This document shows positions 1 to 10,677 of a stretch of DNA of 64,000 nucleotides, one piece after another. The position numbers and the translations under genes are program-made. The notes under the pieces are model-generated. The model searched no databases. It was given only the letters and a program-made list of their open reading frames with translations, and was not told the DNA's origin. The DNA comes from Euborellia annulipes (taxonomy: Eukaryota; Arthropoda; Insecta; Dermaptera; Anisolabididae). Position 1 is the first letter of the stretch. The number at the start of each line of letters is the position of its first letter. The stretch lies in contig JAKCPI010006194.1 of the NCBI GenBank assembly GCA_023213315.1, forward strand, positions 81,339-145,338, given 5' to 3'.

Positions 1-140
1 TAGTTAAAATAGGTACTAGAAACTCGCCAAACAAATTTTTTTTTTCTTTTGTTTCAAAAGACATATCTGCCTGGAAGATAGATTTTTACACAAAATTTAC
101 AGTATCACACCCTTTCTTCGATTTAAACTAATATATCATT

Positions 141-764
141 ACTTGGAAATTCAAAGGTCGTAAAGGACAAAATCTTACTTTTCAGAAGAGCAAAAAAAAA
201 ACATTTTCCCTCATAACTTTAGTACTATTTTAGGATCATTTTAAGCGACTGTTTTTGACGCGTTTCTAACGCTTCAAAAACCCGGGTCAAACAGAACTGA
301 GTTTAAATGAGAGTTTCTACATGGGAGTTTTGAACAAATTAGCTGGCATTCGAGCGTTTCTAACGCCTTAGAAACGTCACGTTTAAACCTCATCCATGTA
401 AACACATTGAAAACGCGTCAAAAACGGGTTCAAGGGAAGCTCGTGTAGAATAGGCAAAATTTTCAACGCGTTCAAAACGCGTCAAAAACGCTTTGAAAAC
501 GCTGGTGTATTAGAATGGCCCTTTGAGACACTTCTCAGAATTTCTAATCCTTTTTGACTAATTTGCGCAAAATGAGCTAAAAACTTTAGTTTCGAAGATA
601 GCTTGCCCTTTATGTTTTATTTTAATTAATGGCGTAAACAACACACTTTTTTTGAGATAGCACATTTTTAAGTATATTGTTTTTGTAAACTCAAAAGCTG
701 AACATTTCTGTATATATAACTCATTTTTGCTATTTTGTCCTTTACGACCTTTGAATTTCCAAGT
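141..764. mobile_element. Non-autonomous element with 33-bp perfect terminal inverted repeats
   Basis: Bases 141-173 (beginning ACTTGGAAATTCAAAGGTCG) are the exact reverse complement of 732-764. The 560-bp interior has no credible ORF and holds a second inverted-repeat element at 233-521. The symmetry is seen directly; calling it a transposon is inference because I find no clear target duplication. Confidence 0.6.
233..521. mobile_element. MITE, GACGCGTT-rich inverted-repeat family, copy 1
   Basis: Begins GGATCATTTTAAGCG and ends with a related inverted sequence (reverse complement GGGCCATTCTAATACACC). Both subterminal regions are full of GCGTTTTTGACGCGTT-like blocks. The same family is at 7530-8441, where this copy serves as the uninterrupted comparison. 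It is nested in the 141-764 element. Confidence 0.65.
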
Positions 765-975
765 ATCGATATAGTAATATACATAATTATTTATTTATAT
801 TTTTAAAAGAAAGCATAGATGAAGTTTCTACCACAAGACAGTTATATTTTGGAGCCGATAGAAACCGTCAGATTTGTATAAAACAATTTTTTATCATCAA
901 AATTTATGCCTCTTTCGGTTTCAATCTGTTCATAGAACAAAGCTAATATTAAAGAAATTTCTCAATTTTTTTTAG

Positions 976-1619
976 AGAAATATTTAGAAAAGAAAAACTC
1001 TCTATTATATCTAGAAAATAAACATTATATATGTTCATTTTGTGATAAAAAATTTTTATATGCTCATACTTTTGAATCTCATCTAATCATTCATCGTTCA
1101 CCAGAGAGGAAGTCTCATATTTGTCCTATATGTAATAAAGAATTTATTCACTTCTCAACCCTTAAAAGACATATGAGAATTCATAATGGATTAAAACCTT
1201 ATCAGTGTGAAGTTTGTAATAAAGAATTTGCTCAACATTCTTCTCATAAAAGACATTTAAGAATACACAGTGGTGAAAAACCTTATAATTGTGACATATG
1301 TAATAAAATGTTTTCAGATAAATCCTCATTAAATAAACATATTCGAATTCATAGTGGCGAAAAACCTTATCAATGTGAAGTTTGTAATAAACAATTTTCA
1401 GATTCATCTTCTTATAATAAACATTGTCGAATGCATACAGGCGAAAAACCATATCAATGTCATATCTGTAAAAAATACTTTTCATATTCACATTACCTTA
1501 AAACGCATTATCGTATTCATAGTGGCGAGAAGCCTTATGAATGTCATGTTTGCTATAAAAAATTTTCCTCTTATTCTGGGCATAGAAAACATATCCGTAT
1601 ACACGATGTTAATTTATAA
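976..1619 (+). CDS. C2H2 zinc-finger protein, terminal coding exon (7 fingers)
   Basis: The open frame runs from a strong acceptor (T-run then AG at 974-975) to TAA at 1617-1619; the exon starts with two bases of a split codon, so upstream coding exon(s) are expected but not found here. Seven tandem C2H2 fingers follow: starting CSFC, CPIC, CEVC, CDIC, CEVC, CHIC and CHVC, joined by classical linkers (SGEKPY, TGEKPY). The internal ATG at 1173 would drop the first two fingers, so it is not the natural start. Such arrays bind DNA in the nucleus, usually as transcription regulators. A polyadenylation signal AATAAA lies at about 1799. The array is typical of insect lineage-expanded zinc-finger families; the target cannot be predicted. 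Reading frame and fingers are certain; the full gene structure is not. Confidence 0.88.
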
Positions 1620-3963
1620 ATTAATTTGAAACAATATTAATTAGTAATGGAAATATTAAAATGTGCGGTTACATAAATTATTTATTTACTTTGAAATACT
1701 GATTGATCCCTTTTAAAAGGCTGTTGAATTTATTTATTTATTTAATTGAGGTTTATCCTTTTAAAATAATTTATTGAATGTTTTCTGTATTAAGATTTAA
1801 TAAATAAAAAAATTACATTTTTTTTTAAAACCATTTTGTAATCATTTTCTCATCTCATACCGTGTACTAAAATTATTTACCGGTCGAAAATTGATTAGGC
1901 TCTCTCAGAAATAGTGAGATTTCACCCTTCCCAATAAAACTTGGATTATAAATATCATATTAAACCTCTAGTTTTACTTCCCCCCCCCCCTCTTTCGTTC
2001 CTTCCCTCATCTTAAAATTATTCGCTGTTACTTTCAGAAAAAAAGATGTCTAAGTTTATTAGAAATATGAAGGGAGAGAAGAAGAAGCTACCCGAAATGA
2101 GGAATTTGTTACGAAAAGAACTAGTGAGTTAATTTTCATCAAAATATACAAATGTTAAAAAAAGCAAACGGGTGGGGTCGTGAGACCCCCGCCAGGAACG
2201 AAGTTCCTCACGCCTTTTCTTCAACTCTGAATATAACACAGGTCTACAAAAAATTTTTTGTTTGTTTCTCTTCTAATGCTGATTCTATACACCAAAAAAC
2301 ACTTAAATTTCCATTTTTTGCTTTTAAAGTTTGCTTGAGGGGGGTGCAAAAACCTCAAAATTTGTGTGCTTTTTTACAGTTTTTTGCTTATATATCGTAA
2401 ACTAACCATATTTTCTGCATCATAATAAATTAGAAAGTTGTAGAGCATAAAATTTGCTAAAATATGGTTTATAAAACGAATATATAGACCCAATATTAAC
2501 CGAGAAACCGGCCGATTGAAGTTTCCATTTTTTTCTTTTCGAGAACCTTGGGACTTTTTCAGTTTTTCGCTTCTATTTCTCAAACTAAACATATTTTGTG
2601 AACTATAATACATTACAAAGATGTAGAGCTTTAATCGATAAGTGCAAGAGGCGTCGATTAGTGCCGTCATATAATGTATTGCACATTCTTGAACTGTGAG
2701 TTTATATTATTAAAAAAAATACACCCATCTGAATTGTACCGACTATCAATTGTCCTGAGGAAGGAGGCAATTTGCGTCCGAAACGTCGGCGATTGAAATT
2801 TTAAAAAATTGGGAAAATATTAATTTAAATTTTTGTCTAATTTAATTCCTAGCTGCCATCCTGCTTATATTTAAGTGATTCTCTTTAATCATTTTATGAA
2901 ATGTTTATTAAATCAAATCAAATTAATTTCAAATTTCCCTCTCTCCAAACTTTGTTTATTTTTCCTGCCTGATTTTACTGATATTTTTTTTTTTAGTGAA
3001 TTAATCATTTTTTTTATTAAAATATAAATTTTTTTTTTCAATTTAAATTATTAAACTCGTAAAAGAAAATATTATAATTTAATATTGATAAATTTAAATT
3101 TTTTTCAACAACAATTTGCTTCACTGATTGTGCATTTGACTAATTTAACTCGAAATCAAATATTTTATTCCTGTTTTATTCTATAATTTTTATATTATTA
3201 AAATTTCAAAGTGGCTACAAAGTATACTGAAAGATTACAAAATAAAAAACCATATATTATCCTAATATGACCCCAGCTTCTCCGATTAAGTCGTCTTCTT
3301 AATTAAATGGTTTTTGACTCAGAAAAACTTGAATTCAAAAATAATGGATGGAAGAACTCGTACAAAAACAGGTAATAACTTCTAGCCAAATTTATTTATT
3401 TACAAATTAATAATTAATTATTAACTTAAACATGCTAATATTTAAAAAAATTTCTTCTAATCTTTGAATTTTAGCAGAACTCTAACAACAATTTGTCAGT
3501 TAAATCAAACATAGATTTTAGATTCATTAACCGAAATTTTCTCAAAGCTTCTACTTTTTCTTTATATCGTATATATATATATAATATATACTTATGGAAA
3601 AGTTTTGTCATCTTAAAAAAATTGCTTCACATTTTAACGTAGACCTAAATATCAAATAACATAAATAAGAAATTATATATATAAGATATTAATAAACATC
3701 ACATTTGTAAGCTAAGAAGAAAATTGATACAATTTAATATTTATTACTTCAAATAAAGATAGAGGCCGCCGGCTATTTAAATTAATAAATATTAAATTGT
3801 AAATATCGTTTTGATACCCCTGAATCTAAAACAGTGTTGTTTTTAATTTAAAAACGAAAAAAAAAGATTTCAGACTCAAAGCAATTATTTTTAAATCTCA
3901 TGGGCTTTATCAATATATATAATTACTTAATTCTGCGATTTATTCTAGATAATTCTACATTTT
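1620..3963. other. Gene-poor AT-rich stretch with repeat fragments
   Basis: Apart from the small exon at 2038-2123 I see no gene. A 100-bp motif is imperfectly repeated at about 2395-2465 and 2580-2650. A hammerhead-like core lies at 2755-2783 (CTGAGGA, helix II, GAAA, then CGTC). The rest is AT-rich low-complexity DNA with a (TA)n run near 3570. Confidence 0.6.
2038..2123 (+). other. Possible small coding exon with start codon
   Basis: An acceptor (TTTCAG, AG at 2036-2037) is followed by AAAAAAAG, ATG at 2046 and 26 open codons (starting MSKFIRNMKGEKKKLPEM) up to a good donor, CTA|GTGAGT, at 2124. The lysine-rich peptide is not recognised. Joining it to the zinc-finger exon at 5700 gives a stop within five codons, so its partner is unknown. 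It may be chance. Confidence 0.3.
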
Positions 3964-4674
3964 AACCAATGAAGTACGTGGCTGTTGATTTATACACAAG
4001 GAAGGAAGCAGGTGCAGCCAAAATTAAAGCCTCCGATTTTGTTACAATTAATGAGACGTTTCGAGAAAACTTTATTTCCTCATCATCAGTCTTTCCTACA
4101 CAAGAAATACATAATATAACACATTAATATAGAATAGCCGGCCCGATCTCACATATTCAAGGGGGTTTTTATAAGGGAATTTTTGAGGGCAAAATACATT
4201 TTGTTTTTAAAAAATTTTTATATATCTATGTAAATTTGTCTTTATTGATTTGATGAAAAGCTTTCTTCTTTCAACATTTCGTTTTAATTTAAATAGCATT
4301 GACCAGATTTTAAGATTAAATTTTTAATTATAGAAATATTTTAAGAAATATTGAAAGAAATATATTTATAATCGAGACGCTTTTACAATTTTTAACATTC
4401 TCACTAAACAAGTCAATGAATAACACACCCATAAAGAAAATACATAATAAATGTATTGTGCCCTTTTAACAACTCCGGGACAAATACAATTTGTAAGTGT
4501 TATCATATATTGTTAAAAAAATTTTTTCTATCTATTCTATATTAATGTGTTATATTATGTATTTCTTGTGTAGGAAAGACTGATGATGAGGAAATAAAGT
4601 TTTCTCGAAACGTCTCATTAATTGTAACAAAATCGGAGGCTTTAATTTTGGCTGCACCTGCTTCCTTCCTTGTG
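3964..4674. mobile_element. Penelope-like inverted-arm element with hammerhead core
   Basis: About 140 bp at 3993-4135 recurs in inverted orientation at 4530-4674 (ends ACACAAGGAAGGAAGCAGG and its complement), around a non-coding AT-rich centre. Each arm carries a hammerhead-like core: CTGATGA at 4580-4586 and GAAA at 4607-4610, with helix II strands GAGGAAA and TTTTCTC. The direct repeat AATTCTACATTTT occurs near 3951 and at 4675, consistent with a 13-bp target duplication. Class assignment rests on the ribozyme core and inverted arms known for Penelope-like elements. Confidence 0.6.
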
Positions 4675-4767
4675 TAATTCTACATTTTGCCATCATGTAG
4701 GGATCTTTTTTTATTCACAAATAAATTGGCCATTATCTGTTCTTGTAACAATTTCGAACGTTTCAAA

Positions 4768-5236
4768 GATATCGTAAGGAAGGTAGATCCGCAGCCAGGT
4801 GAATAAAAATAATTATTTAATTTCTTTTGGTCGATGTTTCGGACGCCAATTGTGCATGGGCGTAACTAGAGAATTTGGCTGGGGGGGGGGGACATGAGAC
4901 CAGCTATCCTCTATGGGGCCTGGAAAGCCCCATATTTTCTCAATTTTTCTTGGGGCAGGGAGCTTTCGGGGGGGGGGGGGGCCACGAGCCCTCTAAGAGC
5001 CCCCCCTCCCGGCACCCCCTAGTTACGCCCATGCAATCACGTCCTTCGGGACCAAAGGTTAAGCAAAATATATATATATACAATATTATAAGAGGCATCT
5101 TTTTGTGTACTGGAAGAGCTTCCTGTGCGTTGGTTTTTTCCCGAAGTATGACGCGATTGGCGTCCGAAACGTCCACCAAAAGAATTTAAATAATTTCTTA
5201 TTCTCTTGGCTGCTCATCTGCCTTCCTTACGATTAA
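4768..5236. mobile_element. Penelope-like inverted-arm element, interrupted
   Basis: Arms reading GTAAGGAAGGTAGATCCGCAG ... TTTCGGACGCCAATTG (left) and GATTGGCGTCCGAAACGTC ... CTGCCTTCCTTACG (right) are inverted copies. A second element is inserted at 4855-5033. The same family appears at 14935-15312. Confidence 0.6.
4855..5033. mobile_element. MITE with 15-bp TIR CATGGGCGTAACTAG
   Basis: CATGGGCGTAACTAG at 4855-4869 is perfectly inverted at 5019-5033. The interior contains G-runs of 10 or more. Flanks CAATTGTG and CAATCACG resemble a decayed 8-bp target duplication, which would suit hAT elements. A second partial copy with the same first 35 bp is at 55449-55484. It sits inside the Penelope-like element at 4768-5236. 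Confidence 0.65.
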
Positions 5237-5354
5237 TATATAACAGCCATTTTACTTTTATTTGCATCCATCATAGTTCAATAAGTCTCTACAATAAGTA
5301 AATTTAAAGATTGTGGTGTGTGTTTTAGGTGAAACATTTTAAACTGAGGTTATA

Positions 5355-5555
5355 TTTATATGTGGGGTTTCACGGGGGTATATGAGTAAGAACAACAAAG
5401 GTAGATTATACTCGATATATTTTGGGGTATTATCCCATCTTCATTGCCTGACAGTTGTCTGTAACGACTGAAGATGAGATAATTCCCCGAAATATATCGA
5501 GTATAATCTACATTTGTTGTTCTTACTCTTTTACCCCCGTGAAACCCCACATATA
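5355..5555. mobile_element. Penelope-like inverted-arm element
   Basis: Left arm 5355-5450 and right arm 5465-5555 are inverted copies (ATATGTGGGGTTTCACGGGGG and complement). The right arm carries CTGAAGA (5468-5474), a short helix II and GAAA (5489-5492), a hammerhead-like core. Related sequence is at 39770-39960 and near 32340-32420. Confidence 0.55.
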
Positions 5556-5699
5556 AATCTCACTCTGCAATAAGAATTGAAGAAAGTTTTTTACTTTTTT
5601 ATTTCAAAATTTCACCTTATCTTCCAGTATAACAAGCAATACATCTGAAAGGACCGTATAATTATACTATTTATTTAATAATCCTTATTTTGTTTTTAG

Positions 5700-6571
5700 A
5701 GCTGGAGAAAATGACAAAAGAAGATAGTGATGATGATATAATGGTCATAGACGAATTTGAAAATCAAGCATATGATCTAATCGTGGTGGGAAAAGCAGAC
5801 CAATTTGTAAAAGATGAATATGATATAATCGAGGTTGGAACATCTGATTCATTTGAAAAAGAAGATAGAATCGAGGTAGAAAAAGCAGACGAATCTGAAA
5901 AGCTTGGATATGATATAATCGTGGTGGAAAAAGCAGATTCAGATAAACAAAACAATATTGATGATAAAAACAAAGAATACGAATTCATAGATTCAGATGA
6001 AGAAAATGAAAAAGAAGAAAATTCATCTCCAAAGAATTATAATTGTATGGAGTGTAGTAAAAAATTTTCAAAACAGGAAGCTTTAAAAAGACATTTGCAT
6101 TTACATAAAGGTGAAGGATCATATGTGTGTCAGAAATGTTTTAAAGGATTTATAAAAGAAGATCATGCTCGGCAACATCGTGAAATTCATATCGATTCTT
6201 TGTACAGATGCAAGGTTTGTTTACAAGGATTCTCTCTAATTACTTCATATTGTGAACATAAAGAAAATGAACATAAAAATGACCATGATGAAACTGTTAA
6301 ATGTCAAACATGTTCCAAAATTTTTTATAATAATAAACAATTAGTACTTCATATTAAGGCCCATTTAAAAAAACATAAGTATAATTGTAAAACCTGTAAA
6401 AAATTATTTCGATTAACTAGAATTATTAATGTTAATTTTCAAGATTTACTATACAATGAATTCATGGAATGTGAAATGTGCTTAAACCCTCCAGTGGATC
6501 GTAAGAAAAAACGAAAAAATGCTGAAGACAATGAGAAAGTCAAAATAAGTCCAACTAAAAAAAACAATTAA
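5700..6571 (+). CDS. Acidic C2H2 zinc-finger protein (terminal exon or whole CDS)
   Basis: A clear acceptor (TTTTTAG, AG at 5698-5699) precedes an open frame to TAA at 6569-6571. The first ATG in frame is at 5711, giving 286 aa. Residues 1-110 are strongly acidic and contain an imperfect 20-residue repeat built on YD-I-VV-KAD. Then come four C2H2 fingers (starting CMEC, CQKC, CKVC, CQTC); a fifth, starting CKTC, keeps the cysteines but lacks the histidine pair. The tail is lysine-rich (RKKKRK), a plausible nuclear localisation signal. The linkers are not the classical TGEKP type, so this is probably not from the same recent expansion as the gene at 976. A role as a nuclear DNA-binding regulator is inferred from the fingers. 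An upstream 5' UTR exon is likely. Confidence 0.82.
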
Positions 6572-7077
6572 AAAACCAAAGAAAAAATCTGAATTCACTT
6601 ATGTGTCCATTGATTCGATATTGAATTCAAAATAATTTAAAAAAAAATCTTCGGAGTAATTATGCTTTATTTAAAACAATTAGTCATTCTCAGGTAAAAC
6701 TTTCCTAATTTTATTATCATTATTATTAATTCTAAATTAACGATAGAAACAAGACTTTTTTTTTGATCGTATCTGTTTTGTAATAAGAAAGTAATTAATT
6801 GTGGACTCCAATTAGGATAACCCTGTATATATATAACAATAATAACTCTAATAAAAGAATTTAATTTCATTAAATACAATTAACCGTGTAATAAAAAAAT
6901 ATTAATAACAATTATATACGCGGGTCATTCCAAAAGACATCGCAACTATTTTTTATCAGCCAATAAAGCTGCTGGAAACAAAATGCAGGTACTAAATTTC
7001 GATCCTGGCGTATGGGTAAGGGACATTGAAAAATGCGTGTGTTTTATTCGTATTACATACGTATTGCTCGTATTATT

Positions 7078-7262
7078 ATAATCTAACTGCCTTCAAAATA
7101 ATCCCCTGAGGGGTCCACACATCTTTGCCAACGATGGGGAAGGCGCTGAATACCATCAGCTATTAGGATGTCCTCCTTGTTTGAAAACCGCTTCCCACGC
7201 AGCAGCATCTTCATTTTTGGAATGAAATTAAAGTCGCACGGACTGAGATCAGGGTAGAAATT
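7078..7262 (-). pseudogene. Mariner/Tc1-type transposase C-terminal fragment
   Basis: On the minus strand the translation reads YPDLSPCDFNFIPKMK, later GKRFSNKEDI, then RWQRCVDPSGDYFEG before a stop. These match the last part of mariner-family transposases: the (Y/S)PDL-P-DF block that contains the third catalytic Asp region, and the RW-KC...GDYFE tail. No N-terminal or middle part is present, so it is a dead fragment. Confidence 0.75.
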
Positions 7263-7621
7263 TTTACATATGCTCGTTGTTTAATATAAATAACATTCAT
7301 CTCGGAACACGTTTTTAGGTTACTGTCTTTTCTTTCTTCGGCAATGTTGAATTATTTGGGCCAAGCTGAACTCCCAAGTTGTGTGAAACTCTAGATCCGT
7401 ATTCCGCAGCTTATTAAGCTTAGCCATTTGCCTCTTTATATAGTAAATCGTGGATAATTCAATTTAAAAGGAGTTGATGCAACCAATAATAAAAGCCTGA
7501 AAAATATTTAAAAACAAATTTACTTTTTAGGGTCATTCTACACACTTTTTTGACGCATTTTGAACGCGTTGAAAACGCTTGAAAGTTTTGCCCATTCTAC
7601 AAGAGCGTTTTTGACGCGTTA

Positions 7622-8026
7622 GGCCGGCGACATACTATCCCGTTTCCGCTGAACATACATTCCCCGATGACTACCCAACATTTGTCACGCTCGTTCTTGT
7701 TGGAATACTCTTTGAGATGTTTATCCCACAAAGCAGACCTCTCATGTACACACTAAATAAACTTATCCGTATCAAACATTTCTTTTCTTCGAAAATCGTC
7801 CTGCAAAACGGGACAGTCTGACCGCTTCCACTAGACTAAATGTTCTCAGGCCCACGTGCCGCTGTCCTGCTGTCCCGTTTTGCGGCAGCACCATCCTGCA
7901 GCTTCCCGCACGATGCCGCTCTGCAGGAAAGTATGACCGCGCCCACAACATACAATGGATCTTCACCATCCCGCTAAACGGGAGCCGTTTTGCGGAACGA
8001 CAAAACTGGATAGTATGTCGCCGGCC
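7622..8026. mobile_element. PIF/Harbinger-like MITE, TSD TTA
   Basis: Perfect 19-bp TIR GGCCGGCGACATACTATCC at 7622-7640, inverted at 8008-8026, with TTA immediately outside both ends (7619-7621, 8027-8029). A 3-bp TTA/TAA duplication is the mark of PIF/Harbinger transposons. The GC-rich interior has no transposase; the open frames across it are chance. Confidence 0.75.
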
Positions 8027-8096
8027 TTAGAAACGCTCGAAAGCCAGCCAATAAGTTCAAAACGCCCGTGTACCCCTCATTTAAACTCCTTAGTTC

Positions 8097-8360
8097 CAAG
8101 GGCGGATCCAGAGGTGTTTCTCAGGGGGGGTAATCTGGAGTGACTCGTCGCACACTATTTTTTCTTAATTTCAGTAATTTAAAGGCGCATTCTGTACTTG
8201 TTTGCCAGAATATAAATACAAATCAAATTTTTAAGTATTAATTTTTAAAATTTTACGTGAAAAATAAATTTTTTTGCAAAAAAAAAAAGGTATTTTTTTC
8301 AAATCTCGGGGGGGGGGGGGGGGTAATTACCCTCTTCCCCCCCCCTTGTATCCGCCCTTG
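8097..8360. mobile_element. hAT-like MITE, CAAGGGCGGAT family, TSD CTTAGTTC
   Basis: Starts CAAGGGCGGATCCAGAGG, ends TATCCGCCCTTG, and is flanked by a perfect 8-bp duplication CTTAGTTC (8089-8096, 8361-8368). The 8-bp duplication and the TIR are typical of hAT elements. Non-coding. Relatives: 43292-43582, 49188-49443 and a fragment at 56640-56866. Confidence 0.8.
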
Positions 8361-8626
8361 CTTAGTTCTGTTTGACTCGCATTTTTGAAGCGTTGAAAAC
8401 GCACGTTAGAAACACGGCAAAAACGCTCGTGTAGAATAGCCTACGGTGGCTTAATCAGCTTCTCGTAAAGTTTGATAAAAAAAAAAACCTCTATTGTGAC
8501 AAATACAATTTCAATTCAAACCTATGAATGAATTTTCCATATTTGCCTAAATCTCTTTAGGAAGACTGGTATAGATTTGTACCCATAAATGAATCCTACA
8601 AAATAACTAAAACCTCAGAACAATAA

Positions 8627-8704
8627 ACTGAGAGGAAGTCAGCCAAACAGGATAGCCTCTATCGAATTAACAAGAATACCCTGTTTAACTGACTTCCTCT
8701 CTGT
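8627..8704. repeat. Imperfect 25-bp palindrome
   Basis: CTGAGAGGAAGTCAGCCAAAC near 8627 is inverted near 8681-8704 (CCTGTTTAACTGACTTCCTC) around a 30-bp loop. Probably a short fold-back repeat. Confidence 0.5.
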
Positions 8705-8886
8705 TTATAATTCTAATCTTTGGACACCTTTCTTTTCGTCATCATTTTTATATGTCTTTAGCAGTAGCAAAATGATCATGTACTTAAAACTGTTAATAGA
8801 AATCTTAAATTTGAATATATTAACTATAATACGTTCATAATCATAGACTGCTCCTGCCCATTAAAATGTAAATTATTTCAATTTAA

Positions 8887-9041
8887 CCCAGACAGCCTGA
8901 AATATTGCAGCAATATTCCTGCAAGTTACAAAGAGGCGGTCATAGGAATATTGCATCTATGTTGCTTCAATATTCCCTGTAAGGTTAGCTTGGAATATTG
9001 CTGCAATATTGTCAAGATTTGCAATATTCCAAGCTGTCTGG
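8887..9041. mobile_element. AATATTGC-rich MITE, copy 1
   Basis: Ends are CCCAGACAGC and GCTGTCTGG. The interior is a chain of AATATTGCA-type words. A second copy with the same ends is at 34916-35172. No coding potential. Confidence 0.6.
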
Positions 9042-10085
9042 TGTCCTTTAATATTTATATATTATCTAGCTAGCTAGTCATTATTTTTAAAGAACTGACA
9101 ATCCTTAATAATGAATTTAAAAATACAATTGTATTAATAAAATAAAAGTTGAAATTAATAATATTATTTTGGCAATTAAAAAGTTTTTTTTAAGTGCACG
9201 CACATAAACAATCATTAAATATAGAGAAATCTTTAGTATATACAAAGACCTAGGTGATATTTTTAATTTTTAGGAATTGCTGCCATTTTGATATTAATTT
9301 AATACATTTACTTTTTTGATCTAAAATACCAGTGCTATATTTATAATATAAGAATTGATTATATATTTAAGTATACTTTTTTATTTCTTTTTTAATATCT
9401 TATTTTACCCAAAAAATTATAGATGAGATATTAAAAAGAAATCTAATTTTAACTTTTTATTTATTATATTTATTTTTATATATGGGCAGGCAAAGAGATC
9501 GCCCTGGGCCTTTGATATGTGTAAAAAAATGAGCATTTTGTAATTTTTTTTTAATAAGGCCATCATCACCCATAGGGTATATATACATAATTTTTACATT
9601 TTTAAACTTTTTTACAATATGATAAAAATATTATATACTTAGTATAAATAACTATAGAGTTATTGTATAAAAATAAAAATGCTTATGCCATAATACAAAA
9701 TTCTCATGATTTTTTTAAATTTATTTTCCCTAACATTTTATAATTTATTTTGTGAAATGTATATATATGCATTGTTCAATTACAGTATATATAAAATATT
9801 AAAATTGTTTGTAATGGTAAAAACATATCTCCGCCACTGTATAAATAGAATAAAGATCTTTTTAGAAAAAGTTTAAATAAAATTTTTTATCACTTATGGT
9901 CTCAAAATGAATATTTCTTTATTTTAGAAAAAAGTGTTGTTATTGAATTAAAATATGTTGATCACCTCCTAATGGATCTATTAAAATATGGTATAAAAAT
10001 TTCTCTTTTTTACTAGGACTTATCCCTATTTTGGTTTTTTTCTTTAGCTCGCTGGTTTTGTTGTCAATTTACACAATGCCCCGAA
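9042..10085. other. AT-rich stretch without recognisable genes
   Basis: Low-complexity AT-rich DNA with short A- and T-runs and stop codons in every frame. I see no gene or structured repeat. Confidence 0.6.
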
Positions 10086-10089
10086 CCCC

Positions 10090-10470
10090 GCGTCCCATCT
10101 GCCTGCAGTCACATGCTTGACACAATCAATTTAGACCTTTCCCTTGGTCTCTGCCCTTCCACCTTCAAATTCTAAATCCTCATTAAATAACCATACCATC
10201 TCAGCCTATTTTCTTGAACTTTTTTCTATGACTGCCATTCCTCGGATCTTTTCATTCCTTATTCTGCCCCATCTTGGCATCTTGTTTTTACCTAAAGCCT
10301 ATCTTACCATTCTCATTTCTGCCAGTTTTCTTTATCGGTATCACTACCATAGAACATTGCGGTTCGCCTTTAACTTTGGTGTTTATACTTCTGTCCAATA
10401 GCACTCCAGACGCTCTTCTCCAATTCATCCAACCAGCTTGAATCGTTTGGTCCAACTATATCAAGTCCCC
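10090..10470 (-). pseudogene. RTE-type non-LTR reverse transcriptase relic
   Basis: The minus-strand translation gives AGWMNWRRASGVLLDRSINT followed by KVKG, the start of the conserved C-terminal region of RTE-like non-LTR retrotransposon proteins. Further on, in shifted frames, AKMGQNKE, RIRNEKIRGMAV and RLRWYGY-like pieces of the same region appear. Several frameshifts and stops make it non-functional. An open frame just upstream (10492-10680) may belong to the same element but is not recognisable. Confidence 0.65.
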
Positions 10471-10677
10471 GATTAGAAGGCACAAAGGAGCTCAGCTTTT
10501 TGAAATCCATTTGCAGCTTTTCTCCCTGTAAATATATTGTACTTCTTGCTTTCTCCGACGAACTACAAGTATTCCGTTGTGATTCAGTCTTCTCTCAGCT
10601 GATTCTAAGACCTCTATCTTCAATGGCCTCAGTCCTCTAGTATTCTCTCGGTAGTATATTTCATATATATATATATA

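Larger units (their letters stand above)
7530..8441. mobile_element. MITE of the GACGCGTT family, copy 2, broken by two later insertions
   Basis: Outer TIRs are GGGTCATTCTACAC at 7530 and GTGTAGAATAGCC ending at 8441. Removing the two insertions (7622-8029 and 8097-8368, each including one target copy) leaves about 232 bp that align with the intact copy at 233-521 in inverse orientation. The join CTTAGTTCTGTTTGACTC matches the uninterrupted sequence there. Confidence 0.7.

Noticed and set aside
1162..1629. Minus-strand and shifted-frame ORFs over the first zinc-finger exon
   Set aside because: Shadows of the real finger frame; repeated spacing reflects the finger period.
7772..8143. Overlapping ORFs on both strands (62-65 codons)
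   Set aside because: They lie inside the GC-rich Harbinger-like MITE and its neighbours; no domain, explained by base composition.
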